Positions 11,782 to 21,591 of a DNA stretch of 64,000 nt are shown piece by piece. This DNA is from Ipomoea triloba. Lineage: Eukaryota; Streptophyta; Magnoliopsida; Solanales; Convolvulaceae. The stretch's first letter is position 1. Every line of letters starts with the position of its first letter. The notes under the pieces were generated by a model. The model made no database searches. It saw nothing but the letters and a program-made list of their open reading frames with translations, and had not been told where the DNA came from. Position numbers and translations under genes: made by a program. Where the stretch lies: assembly GCF_003576645.1 (NCBI RefSeq), contig NC_044923.1, positions 4,036,481-4,100,480 on the forward strand, given 5' to 3'.

Positions 11782-11960
11782 TAATGTAGACCGACTTGCT
11801 TGAAACTTGTTTTGAATGGCTGAGCTTGAGAAATCAAGGAGTTTGTTTGGACTGACAATTCGCAAATAAAACACAGGTATATATAGGCTTTAAGATTATT
11901 ATTATTGTTATTATTAGTCTGAACAATAAAAAGTGAATTGGCCCGGTCGGTGTGAGGAAA

Positions 11961-12483
11961 CTATGAAAAAGCCTAACTATCAAGCTTTTTCACTGAAAAA
12001 GCCTAAAACTTAGGCTTTTTCTGAGTTTTGAAGTGACAATTCCCTCACTAGTGAAATTGAAAGTAATTCATCTGAACAATAGGACTTCAAAGGACGTTTG
12101 AAATTACAATTCTTGTGTTGTGGATTTGAGTTAACTATGAAAAAGCCTAACTATCAAGCTTTTTCACTGAAAAAAGCCTAAAACTTAGGCTTTTTCTGAG
12201 TTTTGAAGTGACAATTCCCTCACAAGTGAAATTGAAAGTAATTCATCTGAACAATATGACTTCAAAGGACGTTTGAAATTACAATTCTTGTGTTGTGGAT
12301 TTGAGTTAACTATGAAAAAGCCTAACTATCAAGCTTTTTCACTGAAAAAGCCTAAAACTTAGGCTTTTTCTGAGTTTTGAAGTGACAATTCCCTCACTAG
12401 TGAAATTGAAAGTAATTCATCTGAACAATAGGACATGACTTCAAAGCAATATTGAAAAGACAATTTCCTCACCCGTGAAATTG
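11961..12483. repeat. Triplicated 174-bp unit carrying the AAGCCTAA palindrome
   Basis: Units begin (CTATGAAAAAGCC) at 11961, 12135 and 12310. Each contains GAAAAAGCCTAACTATC, then AAGCTTTTTC, then a near-perfect palindrome (arms GAAAAAGCCTA / TAGGCTTTTTC). The array lies in the gap between the divergent hybrid-binding-domain and B3-like-2 genes. The second copy of the region (15228 onward) has only one unit. Confidence 0.9.
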
Positions 12484-12566
12484 AAATTTTCCCGCACGCT
12501 ATTTAAATTGCACGAATAGCCGAATTATCATTTCAATATTACATTCATTCAGTAACGTAAACACTC

Positions 12567-13979
12567 ATGGATATATTTGTAGAGTTTTCGAAGGTCTCAT
12601 GTCTTAACCGACAACGTTATACCACAACAAACGTTATTTCGCACATACAATAAGCGGAAGGAAATTATTGTATGCAATTGTAGAGCGTACTTCGCGAGAT
12701 GAATATATTTGTTTTGCGCCTCCATCATGGGTAAAATATATGAACATGTTAGGACTAAATGTGTCGGATCCAATGACTTTTCAAAATTTTCAAGATGCTG
12801 AGCGATATACGTATGAAACCCTACAGCACAGCTTACAAACACTGCTCCTTCCATCGCGTAAGTAATTTTATATTTTTTAATTTTATATTTTGGGTATTAT
12901 TTTAAATGTGAATTTGTAACTATATTTTTCTATGGTGTAGCTTGTAATGATCAAAAACATTTGCCAGATATTACTAGATGCACTATTGTATGGTTTTCTA
13001 TTACAATTACATCGCGTGTGACAATGGTAATTTTATGAATTTTACTTCAATCTTTTATTTTTTTATAATGCAACTGGGTTTCTAACTATATATATTTTAG
13101 AAAATTCCACAATGCATGTATCGACAATCTAATGCAGCACTTCACAACAACTGCCATTTTGAAACATGGTCCGTGGTTCGCAATAGAAGTTTCAATTGAA
13201 AACATGCACTTCACTACAGGAGTTGCTGAATTCATTACTGCGAATTCGTTGAACCGTGCAGACAGGGTGCTTTTCAGACATACGGGTTTCCTTACTTTTG
13301 AAACCTTCTTCTATGACGTATTGGCACGTTAATAACGTACCCCTGCCGTCGTATTACAAACCAACTTCCTTCTCGCCCCATACCACATCAAACAGGTAAC
13401 TACATACTATAATGTGTCGCCTCTTTGTAACAAATTTATTGTTACATATTATACAACAATTAATTACTTTTTTTATGCATTAGACCGAATACGTGTTAAG
13501 GCAAAGTCTGCTCTGCCCCAAGCATATTCACTTGATGTGCAAAGATGTCGTTCATTCTATACTGATTTCTCAAGACCTCTTGCGGTGAGGAACAATATTC
13601 AATTTTAATATTTTACCTCTACATCGATCATCTAACAATTATTTACTTATTAATTACCTTCTTACGTTTGTCTAGATGGATAAATTATCTAAATTCTTAG
13701 AGATTCAGATGCGTTTTCTGATCAGACGCTGAAAATACTAGTTGGAACTCGAAAGCTGGAGGTCTACTTTGACACAACTTTTTTCGCAGAACAGTGGGAG
13801 GAAATAACAACGCATTTTAACATTAATACAACAGATGATGTTGTTTTATTCACAATGGAGGATAATGTTGTACGACTCATGGTTCTTGGTCAATGTCAAG
13901 TTGAAAATATTTATCCTTGGTCGGTTAAATATTTCATTCAGGACATGTGTATGGTGAACTTAACTCATTAAATATATGA
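12567..13979 (+). pseudogene. B3-like gene 2, first copy with several frameshifts
   Basis: Collinear with 15482-16898, which is intact. Relative to it this copy lacks single bases near 12617, 13322, 13694 and 13943 and has one extra base near 13122, so no continuous protein can be read. Differences are mostly one-base indels, consistent with sequencing error. Confidence 0.65.
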
Positions 13980-14142
13980 TTTGAAATATGAACGAATCGT
14001 TCGACGTGCACTATTGTGTTATTGTTGGATTTTTTTCCAAAGTGGTTTTGTTATTGTTGGATAAGTATGACTATTCATAACACTAACATTAAAAAAACAA
14101 AAAAAAAAAAAAAAACAAAAGTTGGGAAAAATAATGAAAATA

Positions 14143-14450
14143 AGCCTAAAGGTTAGACTTGGGTAGGGTTTAGGGTTTTTCAGTACAAACTGAAAAAGCC
14201 TAACATTTTGGCTTTTTCAGTACTTTGAACAAGCCTAACATTTTGGCTTTTTCCCCCAATGAACAAGCACCGTAACTTTTGTTTATATATATCATGCAAC
14301 ACCAACTCATAATGTCTCCAAAACAAAGAACGTACTCCGAATTTTGTAATTCTTCCTTGTAAGTCGTCCCCTACCACAATCTTGTCACACAATATGGCCA
14401 ATGTTTCAGATAACAATTGTCAATTGTTCATTTTTTGGGGTGGTGAAATT
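14143..14450 (+). other. Truncated MURA 5' end with its motif-rich promoter, cut by the gap
   Basis: 14143-14270 repeats the promoter seen at 17062-17190 (AAGCCTAA words plus a telo-box-like TAGGGTTTAGGG). The start codon at 14394 opens the first 19 codons of MURA (MANVSDNNCQLFIFWGG) before the N run. Confidence 0.8.
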
Positions 14451-14475
14451 NNNNNNNNNNNNNNNNNNNNNNNNN
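14451..14475. other. Assembly gap, 25 N
   Basis: Run of 25 N flanked by overlapping sequence. Confidence 1.
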
Positions 14476-14554
14476 TACGAATGGTAAATAAGAAATTAAT
14501 TTTTTTTAATACAAAGCCACAACATTGATTTTATTTAATGCGTACATGATAGCT

Positions 14555-15045
14555 TTATTTTCGAAACATTTGCTTAAATTCTTCCATTATCGCATCGATT
14601 TTCATTGCATGTTCATGAATTTCGTGCGATAACTCATTCTGAACACCTGATAAAATTTCCATCGCAGCCGATGAATTTTGCGAAGTTGAAGTCGAAGCCG
14701 CATTGGTGCCAGCGAATGATGCAGATGAATATTGTTGCCTTTCGTTGGTGCCAGCGAATGATGCAGATGAATATTGTTGCCTTTCGGTGAAGGTATTAAA
14801 AGCAGAAATAGCTTCCTCTTTAGATGTGTAAGACTTATATAAATTGTCACTAAATCGATGAACTTGTGCCTTTGCGTCATCCCAATTGTCATATACTCCA
14901 TGAACTTGTGCCTTTGCGTCATCCCAATTGTCATATACTCCAAGACAACGACCAACAAATACAACATATGTTTTCTTTCCCTATAATAAAAATTAGTTTT
15001 AATCAAACATTAAACAAAAAAAAATTAAAATGAAATTATTACCAT
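14555..15045 (-). CDS. Small protein with RNase H1-type hybrid-binding (viroplasmin) domain
   Basis: Minus strand: an exon holding only the ATG (15043-15045), an intron (GTAATAAT...ATTATAG), then 14980-14555, giving 142 aa. The start MGKKTYVVFVGRCLGVYDNW, then QVHRFSDNLYKSYTSKEEA, matches the roughly 45-residue domain at the N-terminus of eukaryotic RNase H1 (Pfam PF01693), which binds RNA/DNA hybrids. There is no RNase H catalytic domain. The remainder is Ser/Thr/Ala-rich with a helical C-terminus (HEIHEHAMKIDAIMEEFKQM). Two in-frame tandem duplications of 42 bp (14703-14786 and 14859-14942) lengthen it by 28 residues relative to the first copy, and the second duplicates part of the domain. 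It is divergently arranged with B3-like gene 2 across a motif-bearing gap. Role in the element unknown. Confidence 0.65.
14703..14942. repeat. Two exact 42-bp tandem duplications
   Basis: Units at 14703/14745 (TTGGTGCCAGCG...) and 14859/14901 (TGAACTTGTGCC...). Neither is duplicated in the parallel copy at 11376-11781. Confidence 0.95.
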
Positions 15046-15227
15046 TAATGTAGACCGACTTGCTTGAAACTTGTTTTGAATGGCTGAGCTTGAGAAATCA
15101 AGGAGTTTGTTTGGACTGACAATTCGCAAATAAAACACAGGTATATATAGGCTTTAAGATTATTATTATTGTTATTATTAGTCTGAACAATAAAAAGTGA
15201 ATTGGCCCGGTCGGTGTGAGGAAACTA

Positions 15228-15286
15228 TGAAAAAGCCTAACTATCAAGCTTTTTCACTGAAAAAGCCTAAAACTTAGGCTTTTTCT
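15228..15286. promoter_or_regulatory. Single AAGCCTAA palindrome unit in the divergent gap
   Basis: Same 57-bp core as at 11965-12021, here present once, between the hybrid-binding-domain gene (minus) and B3-like gene 2 (plus). Confidence 0.55.
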
Positions 15287-15481
15287 GAGTTTTGAAGTGA
15301 CAATTCCCTCACTAGTGAAATTGAAAGTAATTCATCTGAACAATAGGACATGACTTCAAAGCAATATTGAAAAGACAATTTCCTCACCCGTGAAATTGAA
15401 ATTTTCCCGCACGCTATTTAAATTGCACGAATAGCCGAATTATCATTTCAATATTACATTCATTCAGTAACGTAAACACTC

Positions 15482-16898
15482 ATGGATATATTTGTAGAGT
15501 TTTCGAAGGTCTCATGTCTTAACCGACAACGTTATAACCACAACAAACGTTATTTCGCACATACAATAAGCGGAAGGAAATTATTGTATGCAATTGTAGA
15601 GCGTACTTCGCGAGATGAATATATTTGTTTTGCGCCTCCATCATGGGTAAAATATATGAACATGTTAGGACTAAATGTGTCGGATCCAATGACTTTTCAA
15701 AATTTTCAAGATGCTGAGCGATATACGTATGAAACCCTACAGCACGGCTTACAAACACTGCTCCTTCCATCGCGTAAGTAATTTTATATTTTTTAATTTT
15801 ATATTTTGGGTATTATTTTAAATGTGAATTTGTAACTATATTTTTCTATGGTGTAGCTTGTAATGATCAAAAACATTTGCCAGATATTACTAGATGCACT
15901 ATTGTATGGTTTTCTATTACAATTACATCGCGTGTGACAATGGTAATTTTATGAATTTTACTTCAATCTTTTATTTTTTTATAATGCAACTGGGTTTCTA
16001 ACTATATATATTTTAGAAAATTCCACAATGCATGTATCGACATCTAATGCAGCACTTCACAACAACTGCCATTTTGAAACATGGTCCATGGTTCGCAATA
16101 GAAGTTTCAATTGAAAACATGCACTTCACTACAGGAGTTGCTGAATTCATTACTGCGAATTCGTTGAACCGTGCAGACAGGGTGCTTTTCAGACATACGG
16201 GTTTCCTTACTTTTGAAACCTTCTTCTATGACGTATTTGGCACGTTAATAACGTACCCCTGCCGTCGTATTACAAACCAACTTCCTTCTCGCCCATACCC
16301 ACATCAAACAGGTAACTACATACTATAATGTGTCGCCTCTTTGTAACAAATTTATTGTTACATATTACTACAACAATTAATTACTTTTTTTATGCATTAG
16401 ACCGAATACGTGTTAAGGCAAAGTCTGCTCTGCCCCAAGCATATTCACTTGATGTGCAAAGATGTCGTTCATTCTATACTGATTTCTCAAGACCTCTTGC
16501 GGTGAGGAACAATATTCAATTTTAATATTTTACCTCTACATCGATCATCTAACAATTATTTACTTATTAATTACCTTCTTACGTTTGTCTAGATGGATAA
16601 ATTATCTAAATTTCTTAGAGATTCAGATGCGTTTTCTGATCAGACGCTGAAAATACTAGTTGGAACTCGAAAGCTGGAGGTCTACTTTGACACAACTTTT
16701 TTCGCAGAACAGTGGGAGGAAATAACAACGCATTTTAACATTAATACAACAGATGATGTTGTTTTATTCACAATGGAGGATAATGTTGTACGACTCATGG
16801 TTCTTGGTCAATGTCAAGTTGAAAATATTTATCCTTGGTCGGTTAAATATTTCATTCAGGACAATGTGTATGGTGAACTTAACTCATTAAATATATGA
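15482..16898 (+). CDS. B3-like domain protein 2 of the MULE, five exons
   Basis: Exons 15482-15773, 15857-15942, 16017-16311, 16401-16501, 16593-16898; all phases fit and the sum is 360 codons (359 aa). Residues 1-97 (MDIFVEFSKVSC...) are homologous to the start of B3-like gene 1. Exons 2-3 encode a B3-like fold: IVWFSITITSRVTMKIP, CMYRHLMQHF, WFAIEVSIENMHFTTGVAEF, ANSLNRADRVLFRHTGF. Exon 5 holds a second such repeat: LEVYFDTTFFAEQWEEI, NINTTDDVVLF, VVRLMVLG. The order of a hydrophobic strand, W/F-V, an F..GW.EF-like turn, then DxVxF fits plant B3 domains. A nuclear DNA-binding accessory factor is my inference. It precedes MURA on the same strand by about 0.4 kb. The first copy at 12567-13979 is frameshifted. 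Confidence 0.6.
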
Positions 16899-17061
16899 TT
16901 TGAAATATGAACGAATCGTTCGACGTGCACTATTGTGTTATTGTTGGATTTTTTTCCAAAGTGGTTTTGTTATTGTTGGATAAGTATGACTATTCATAAC
17001 ACTAACATTAAAAAAACAAAAAAAAAAACAAAAAACAAAAAGTTGGGAAAAATAATGAAAA

Positions 17062-17190
17062 TAAGCCTAAAGGTTAGACTTGGGTAGGGTTTAGGGTTTT
17101 TCAGTACAAACTGAAAAAGCCTAACATTTTGGCTTTTTCAGTACTTTGAACAAGCCTAACATTTTGGCTTTTTCCCCCAATGAACAAGCA
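17062..17190 (+). promoter_or_regulatory. Motif-rich promoter region of MURA
   Basis: Contains AAGCCTAAAGGTTAGACTT, a telo-box-like TAGGGTTTAGGG, then two blocks of AAGCCTAACATTTTGGCTTT preceded by TGAAAA or TGAAC, and ends 126 bp before the transposase start codon. Short tandem words of this kind in MULE promoters can be targets of element-encoded binding proteins. Confidence 0.5.
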
Positions 17191-17315
17191 CTCGTAACTT
17201 TTGTTTATATATATCATGCAACACCAACTCATAATGTCTCCAAAACAAAGAACGTACTCCGAATTTTGTAATTCTTCCTTGTAAGTCGTCCCCTACCACA
17301 ATCTTGTCACACAAT

Positions 17316-19907
17316 ATGGCCAATGTTTCAGATAACAATTGTCAATTGTTCATTTTTTGGGGTGGTGAAATTTGTCAATATTCAACACCACCTCAACTTT
17401 ACTACACAATACCGCCCCAGTTGGTCATTACTATTCATGTCAATTTCGGATTACCTTATGTAGCCAATCTGATCCGGAATGCAATGGGAGTAAGTTCGGA
17501 TTGCATATTACAAATTACTGCCCGGCTCCTAATCGATAGCTCAATGGGTGTCATGCAAATGGCATATCGTATAACCAATGATGCAGAGTGGGAATACTAT
17601 GTATTCCAATCAAAAAATCTTGGTGAGCTACACGTTTATGTTACGCAAGAGCTTCACAACCCTGCACCTTCGCAAAACACATTCACTGCTTTGTTAGCCG
17701 AGAATGAATCATCCTCTACAGATTTTGGTGCATACGAACCGTATGTCGAATTCTTTCGCCATGACAATCCCTTGGAGAGCCTAACCATTCATACAGAACA
17801 ACTTCCTGGTCAGACATTCTTACCAGAAAGCTCCGAGCAAATCGATTCATCAGAGAGTAGCTCATCTGAAGAGCTAGTTTCAGGCACCTCAGACAGTTTA
17901 GATGAAGGAACTAAAAATCACGACAACATGAATCAATTTTCATTCCCGTTTGATTCATTTCAACAAGTCAGACAGGAGGATGCACAACCAAGCCGGGGAA
18001 AGAGGGTGGCTGATTCAGAAATCCCGTTTTTTCATGCCCCCGTATCATTTAATACCGGGTTTGAAGAAGAAGACGACTACACAATGCCATCTTACGATGC
18101 TGAATCTGGGGTGTTTCAGATCGGAATGGTTTTCTCCGACTTCGAGGAATTACATGAAGCTGTTTCCATTTTTCACATCCGCGAAGGGAAAAAATTCAAA
18201 TCTTCCTACAAAAAAGGCACCTCTTGGCGTGCGGAGTGTGTGAACTTCATGTCGAAAGAAAACCCTTGTTATTGGATGTTGTCTGCAAGTAAACTGAGAG
18301 GGCCCACAGGGGAATGGCAGATCAAGAAATTGACTAATACCCATGTATGCAGACATGATTTCAATGACGGTGGGGTCGACAAAATGTGCAGAAGCAAACT
18401 TATCGCCGCTCTTGTCAGGCATAAGATCCGTGACGATCCGCACTATAAAGTTAAACACATACAAAGTGATGTGAAAAATGAGTACGGAATAGACGTGACG
18501 TATCGAAAGGCTTGGTACGCTCGTCAAAAATGCATTGAACAAGAGTACGGCAAATTTGGAGATTCCTACAACGAGCTGCCCCTTTTCTTGCAGTCAGTGC
18601 AAACAACAAACCCAGGCACGGTGGTAGAAATTGAATACACGGAGTCCAACCAAGGGGCACCGTACTGCGATTTCTTGTATGCTTTTTGGGCTTTTAAGCC
18701 CGCCATAGATGGATTCCGATTTTGCTTCCCGGTTATTTCAGTGGATGGAACACATCTATATGGAAAATACAAAGGCCACCTTCTTTTAGCGGTCGGGATG
18801 AACGCTAATCGAGAAATCTTTCCACTCGCGTATTCAATTGTTGACTCAGAAAATGCAGCTAGCTGGACTTGGTTCATGACACTACTCGCCACACATGTCT
18901 TCCCCGATCATGAGTCGGTGTGCATCATTTCGGATAGGCATGCTGGGATCGATGCGGCGTTCAGGGATTTGTCTGCATTACATCCCCCACGAGTCCAACG
19001 TCGATATTGTCTTAGACACATCCGGAGTAATGTCATGACCCGAAATAGGAATAGGAGACTGCGAGCATTAATCTGGGAAGCTGGTACTGCAACCACACGC
19101 CGAGATTTTGGGAACAAAATGGAGAGAATAAGAGCTGAATGGCCTGCAGCATACAATTATCTAGCAAGTATTGACGCTGAAAAATGGGCGTTGTCTCACG
19201 ATGGTGGTCACCGATATGGCATTATGACAACCAATTCATCTGAATCGTTTAACAATTCTCTTAAGGGTTGTCGTATGTTGCCAGTGGCTGCGCTTGCAAG
19301 ACTCACTTTCCATAAAATAAGGGTAATGTTCGCCGATAGGAGAACAGCTGGGCAAAGGATGCGGGACGCAGGGTTGTGTTGGCCCAAGAAAGTTTTTGAC
19401 GAGTTGGCACAACGAGAGCAACAGGCATCCAATGCAACCATTGAGAGGTATAATGACTCAACGGGGTTGTACGGGGTTGCTCTTGAAAGACGGCATGCCA
19501 CACAACGTCCCCTGCGCTTTCATAAAGTTTGTTTGAACAGCTCTAGCTGCGATTGTGGAAAGTGGAACGCAAACACCTCCTTACCTTGTGCACACATCAT
19601 TGCAGCATGCCACTTTAAAAAAGTTACGTATGACTCGTTTGTGCCAAATGTTTTCTCCATGGAACATTATATGGCGAGTTATGCAGCTGATTTCTTTCCA
19701 CCGTGCAATGAAATTCAATGGAGGAGTGAGCGCATTCTACTTCCACCGTCTTCCGCTAGACGAAATTCACGTCCAGGCCAGCGACGAACTCGTCGCTTTC
19801 AAAATGAAATGGACTTTGGGAATACGACAGCAACGCGACGATGTAATTATTGTCGGGCACGAACTCATGTTTCAAACCAGTGCCCAGCGTTAAATTATCA
19901 CTCGTAG
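17316..19907 (+). CDS. mudrA-like: MURA-type transposase of a Mutator-like element
   Basis: A single uninterrupted frame of 863 aa from the ATG at 17316 (MANVSDNNCQLF). In order: an N-terminal PB1-like region (about 35-108); an acidic/serine linker; a MuDR DNA-binding domain (about 268-346, with Cys/His ligands around AECVNF, ENPCYW and NTHVC); the MULE DDE domain with D477 (SVDGTHLYGKYKG), D540 (ISDRHAG) and E643 (TNSSESFNN); a SWIM zinc finger CDCGKWNANTSLPCAH (about 745-760); and a C-terminal CCHC zinc knuckle CNYCRARTHVSNQC (about 843-856). It catalyses cut-and-paste transposition by cleaving at the terminal inverted repeats. All catalytic and zinc residues are present, so the protein looks functional. 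A TTG four codons upstream is not a likely start. Confidence 0.95.
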   Translation: MANVSDNNCQLFIFWGGEICQYSTPPQLYYTIPPQLVITIHVNFGLPYVANLIRNAMGVSSDCILQITARLLIDSSMGVMQMAYRITNDAEWEYYVFQSKNLGELHVYVTQELHNPAPSQNTFTALLAENESSSTDFGAYEPYVEFFRHDNPLESLTIHTEQLPGQTFLPESSEQIDSSESSSSEELVSGTSDSLDEGTKNHDNMNQFSFPFDSFQQVRQEDAQPSRGKRVADSEIPFFHAPVSFNTGFEEEDDYTMPSYDAESGVFQIGMVFSDFEELHEAVSIFHIREGKKFKSSYKKGTSWRAECVNFMSKENPCYWMLSASKLRGPTGEWQIKKLTNTHVCRHDFNDGGVDKMCRSKLIAALVRHKIRDDPHYKVKHIQSDVKNEYGIDVTYRKAWYARQKCIEQEYGKFGDSYNELPLFLQSVQTTNPGTVVEIEYTESNQGAPYCDFLYAFWAFKPAIDGFRFCFPVISVDGTHLYGKYKGHLLLAVGMNANREIFPLAYSIVDSENAASWTWFMTLLATHVFPDHESVCIISDRHAGIDAAFRDLSALHPPRVQRRYCLRHIRSNVMTRNRNRRLRALIWEAGTATTRRDFGNKMERIRAEWPAAYNYLASIDAEKWALSHDGGHRYGIMTTNSSESFNNSLKGCRMLPVAALARLTFHKIRVMFADRRTAGQRMRDAGLCWPKKVFDELAQREQQASNATIERYNDSTGLYGVALERRHATQRPLRFHKVCLNSSSCDCGKWNANTSLPCAHIIAACHFKKVTYDSFVPNVFSMEHYMASYAADFFPPCNEIQWRSERILLPPSSARRNSRPGQRRTRRFQNEMDFGNTTATRRCNYCRARTHVSNQCPALNYHS

Positions 19908-20449
19908 GGTTCATTTCTTATTTACTTGCAAACATTGTATCACAAATTTGCAGTTTGTATTCAAAAAATCACTCATTAGTTTTTCTTTTAAAATTTGTTC
20001 TCTTCAATATTTACTAGATGACAGAACTACACTAAATATTTGAACCATATTTATTTTTATCAGTACCAAAAATTAGATATTCATACTAACCAAACAAAAT
20101 TTATTCTAGTGAAATTAACTACATAAATATTTGATAATAAATTTTAACGACTTTATATATTTACCTTATTATATGTCAATTTATACTTTTTATTCATTAA
20201 CAAATCATAAATATATTTATTAACTATAGACAATTATTACTAATCATTAATATAATTAATACAATCATAAATAATTAGTTTAATCATTACCTAATGAATA
20301 CTTTAAGAAATCAAATCATAATTTTTTTTACTAATTATACACAATTATTTTTAAACATTACAATCATAAATAAATTTTGTAAACACCTATACACATGTGT
20401 ATTTTGTTCATTGTATTCTGTCGTATTTTGTTTTTTTTTTAATAACAAA
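19908..20449. other. AT-rich 3' region of the MULE
   Basis: Downstream of MURA; no gene or clear repeat seen. Confidence 0.5.
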
Positions 20450-20595
20450 AAAAAAGCCTAATGTTTAGGCTTGTTTTACAGAAAGAAGACTTTCAAACAA
20501 GCCTAAGCCTTAGTATCTTTTCCCTAGTTGGAATCCCACCACAATCCGCTCCTATTTGGGAAACCATATCAAATTTGCTCTCCGTTCAGTTAATG
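20450..20595 (-). repeat. Right terminal inverted repeat of the MULE
   Basis: Begins with AAAAAGCCTAATGTTTAGG and CAAACAAGCCTAAGCC, then AGTATCTTTTCC and CCATATCAAATTTGCTCTCC, the inverse of the words at the left end in the same order and spacing. Confidence 0.65.
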
Positions 20596-21591
20596 ATTCT
20601 GTTGAAAGTAGGTAACAACAACGTTTTGCATGTGCTGCACCAAAACAAAGAAGATAAAGGGGGCCGTAATTAGTCTTCAATTAAACTATTAAGATCCATC
20701 CACTTAGTGATTCTTATTGTATTTGTAGTTAACGTGTTCTGTACATGTAAACAAATTACACTTTGAGAGGTTGTCACACTGTCATTTGTGAGACTCGATC
20801 CGTGATTTCTTCTCTCAGTTGAATTGCCCATGCGGGCTCTTCCCGAACACCCTACCTATATTCTTGCTTGTACTATTGATTTTTTTTTACTTTTCTTTTA
20901 ACAGTAAATTACGGGATATGTAGTTTCAGCTAGCCTATATGTCCCCAAATGCTTGTATACCAGTACCTACAACAAAGTCAAATTCAGACTTTTTTTTAAA
21001 ATCCTTTTGCACCCTACAATTACTAGCTAAGTAAAGCTTCTCAACTCAATTTTAATTTGTTGACTAGTTGAGTTGTACCCATAAGCAATAGTATCTTAAC
21101 ATATTGGTATGAAAAAGTGTGTTTTTTGAATAGTTTGGCCTAGATGGACAACCTCTCTAATAAGTAATAACTCAAGAGGTTTTAAATTTAATTAACTCGG
21201 AGATAAAATTTATGATTGATTTTTAAAATGTCAATATAGTTAAGCTCAAAACTTAACTTTCGCTTTAACAAAAATAGTTGATACTTAGCTTGATAATAAT
21301 AGAATGAACCAAAACTCATACACACTACCATAAATTTGAAAGTTAAAAATCATGACGACAACAATAAGATCACCAATAATAACAATGAGAACAACAACAA
21401 TAACAACACGAATTTTTGTGACAAAAATGTGGAATCGTCCACCACTCCACCCCAGATGTCCCCACATCTCGACTCGTCATTTTATGGAAGAGTAAATCAT
21501 GATAACTTATTGATCTGTTGTAATAAGTTTCACCACTCCAACCAATTGAGCTGTCTGGCCATGCGAACAACAACAACAAGAATTCTATCCT
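20596..21591. other. Intergenic DNA between the MULE and a CYP81 gene
   Basis: Right MULE flank (ATTCTGTTGAAAGTA at 20596), then AT-rich sequence. 21541-21591 is the 3' flank of the CYP81 gene and recurs beside the pseudogene at 48887-48933. Open frames over 21336-21854 are shadows of the P450 exon. Confidence 0.5.

Larger units (their letters stand above)
11297..14450. other. First copy of a 3.1-kb segment repeated at 14476-17372 (probable unmerged contig overlap)
   Basis: The sequence after the N gap (starting TACGAATGGTAAATAAG at 14476) restarts at the equivalent of 11297 and runs, with scattered differences, through the point where the first copy is cut by the gap. The first copy carries many single-base indels relative to the second (for example near 12617, 13122, 13322, 13375, 13694, 13943), which break reading frames. 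That is the pattern of a poorly polished contig end. Confidence 0.85.
4700..20595 (+). mobile_element. Large multi-gene Mutator-like element (MULE)
   Basis: The left end (4700-4845) and the reverse complement of the right end (20450-20595) are colinear. Both contain TTGATAT(T)GGTTT(T/C)CC, then after about 50 bp GGAAAAGA(G/T)ACT, then AGGCTTGTT, then an AAGCCTA/TAGGCTT palindrome. Between them lie a MURA transposase (17316-19907), a PMD gene (6845-9404), two B3-like genes (9782-10960, 15482-16898) and a hybrid-binding-domain protein (14555-15045). Flanking nonamers agree at 7 of 9 positions. Part of the 15.9 kb is an apparent contig overlap (11297-14450 repeated at 14476-17372), so the real length is nearer 12.7 kb. 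MULEs with PMD or accessory genes are known in plants; this gene set I do not recognise as a described unit. Confidence 0.7.
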
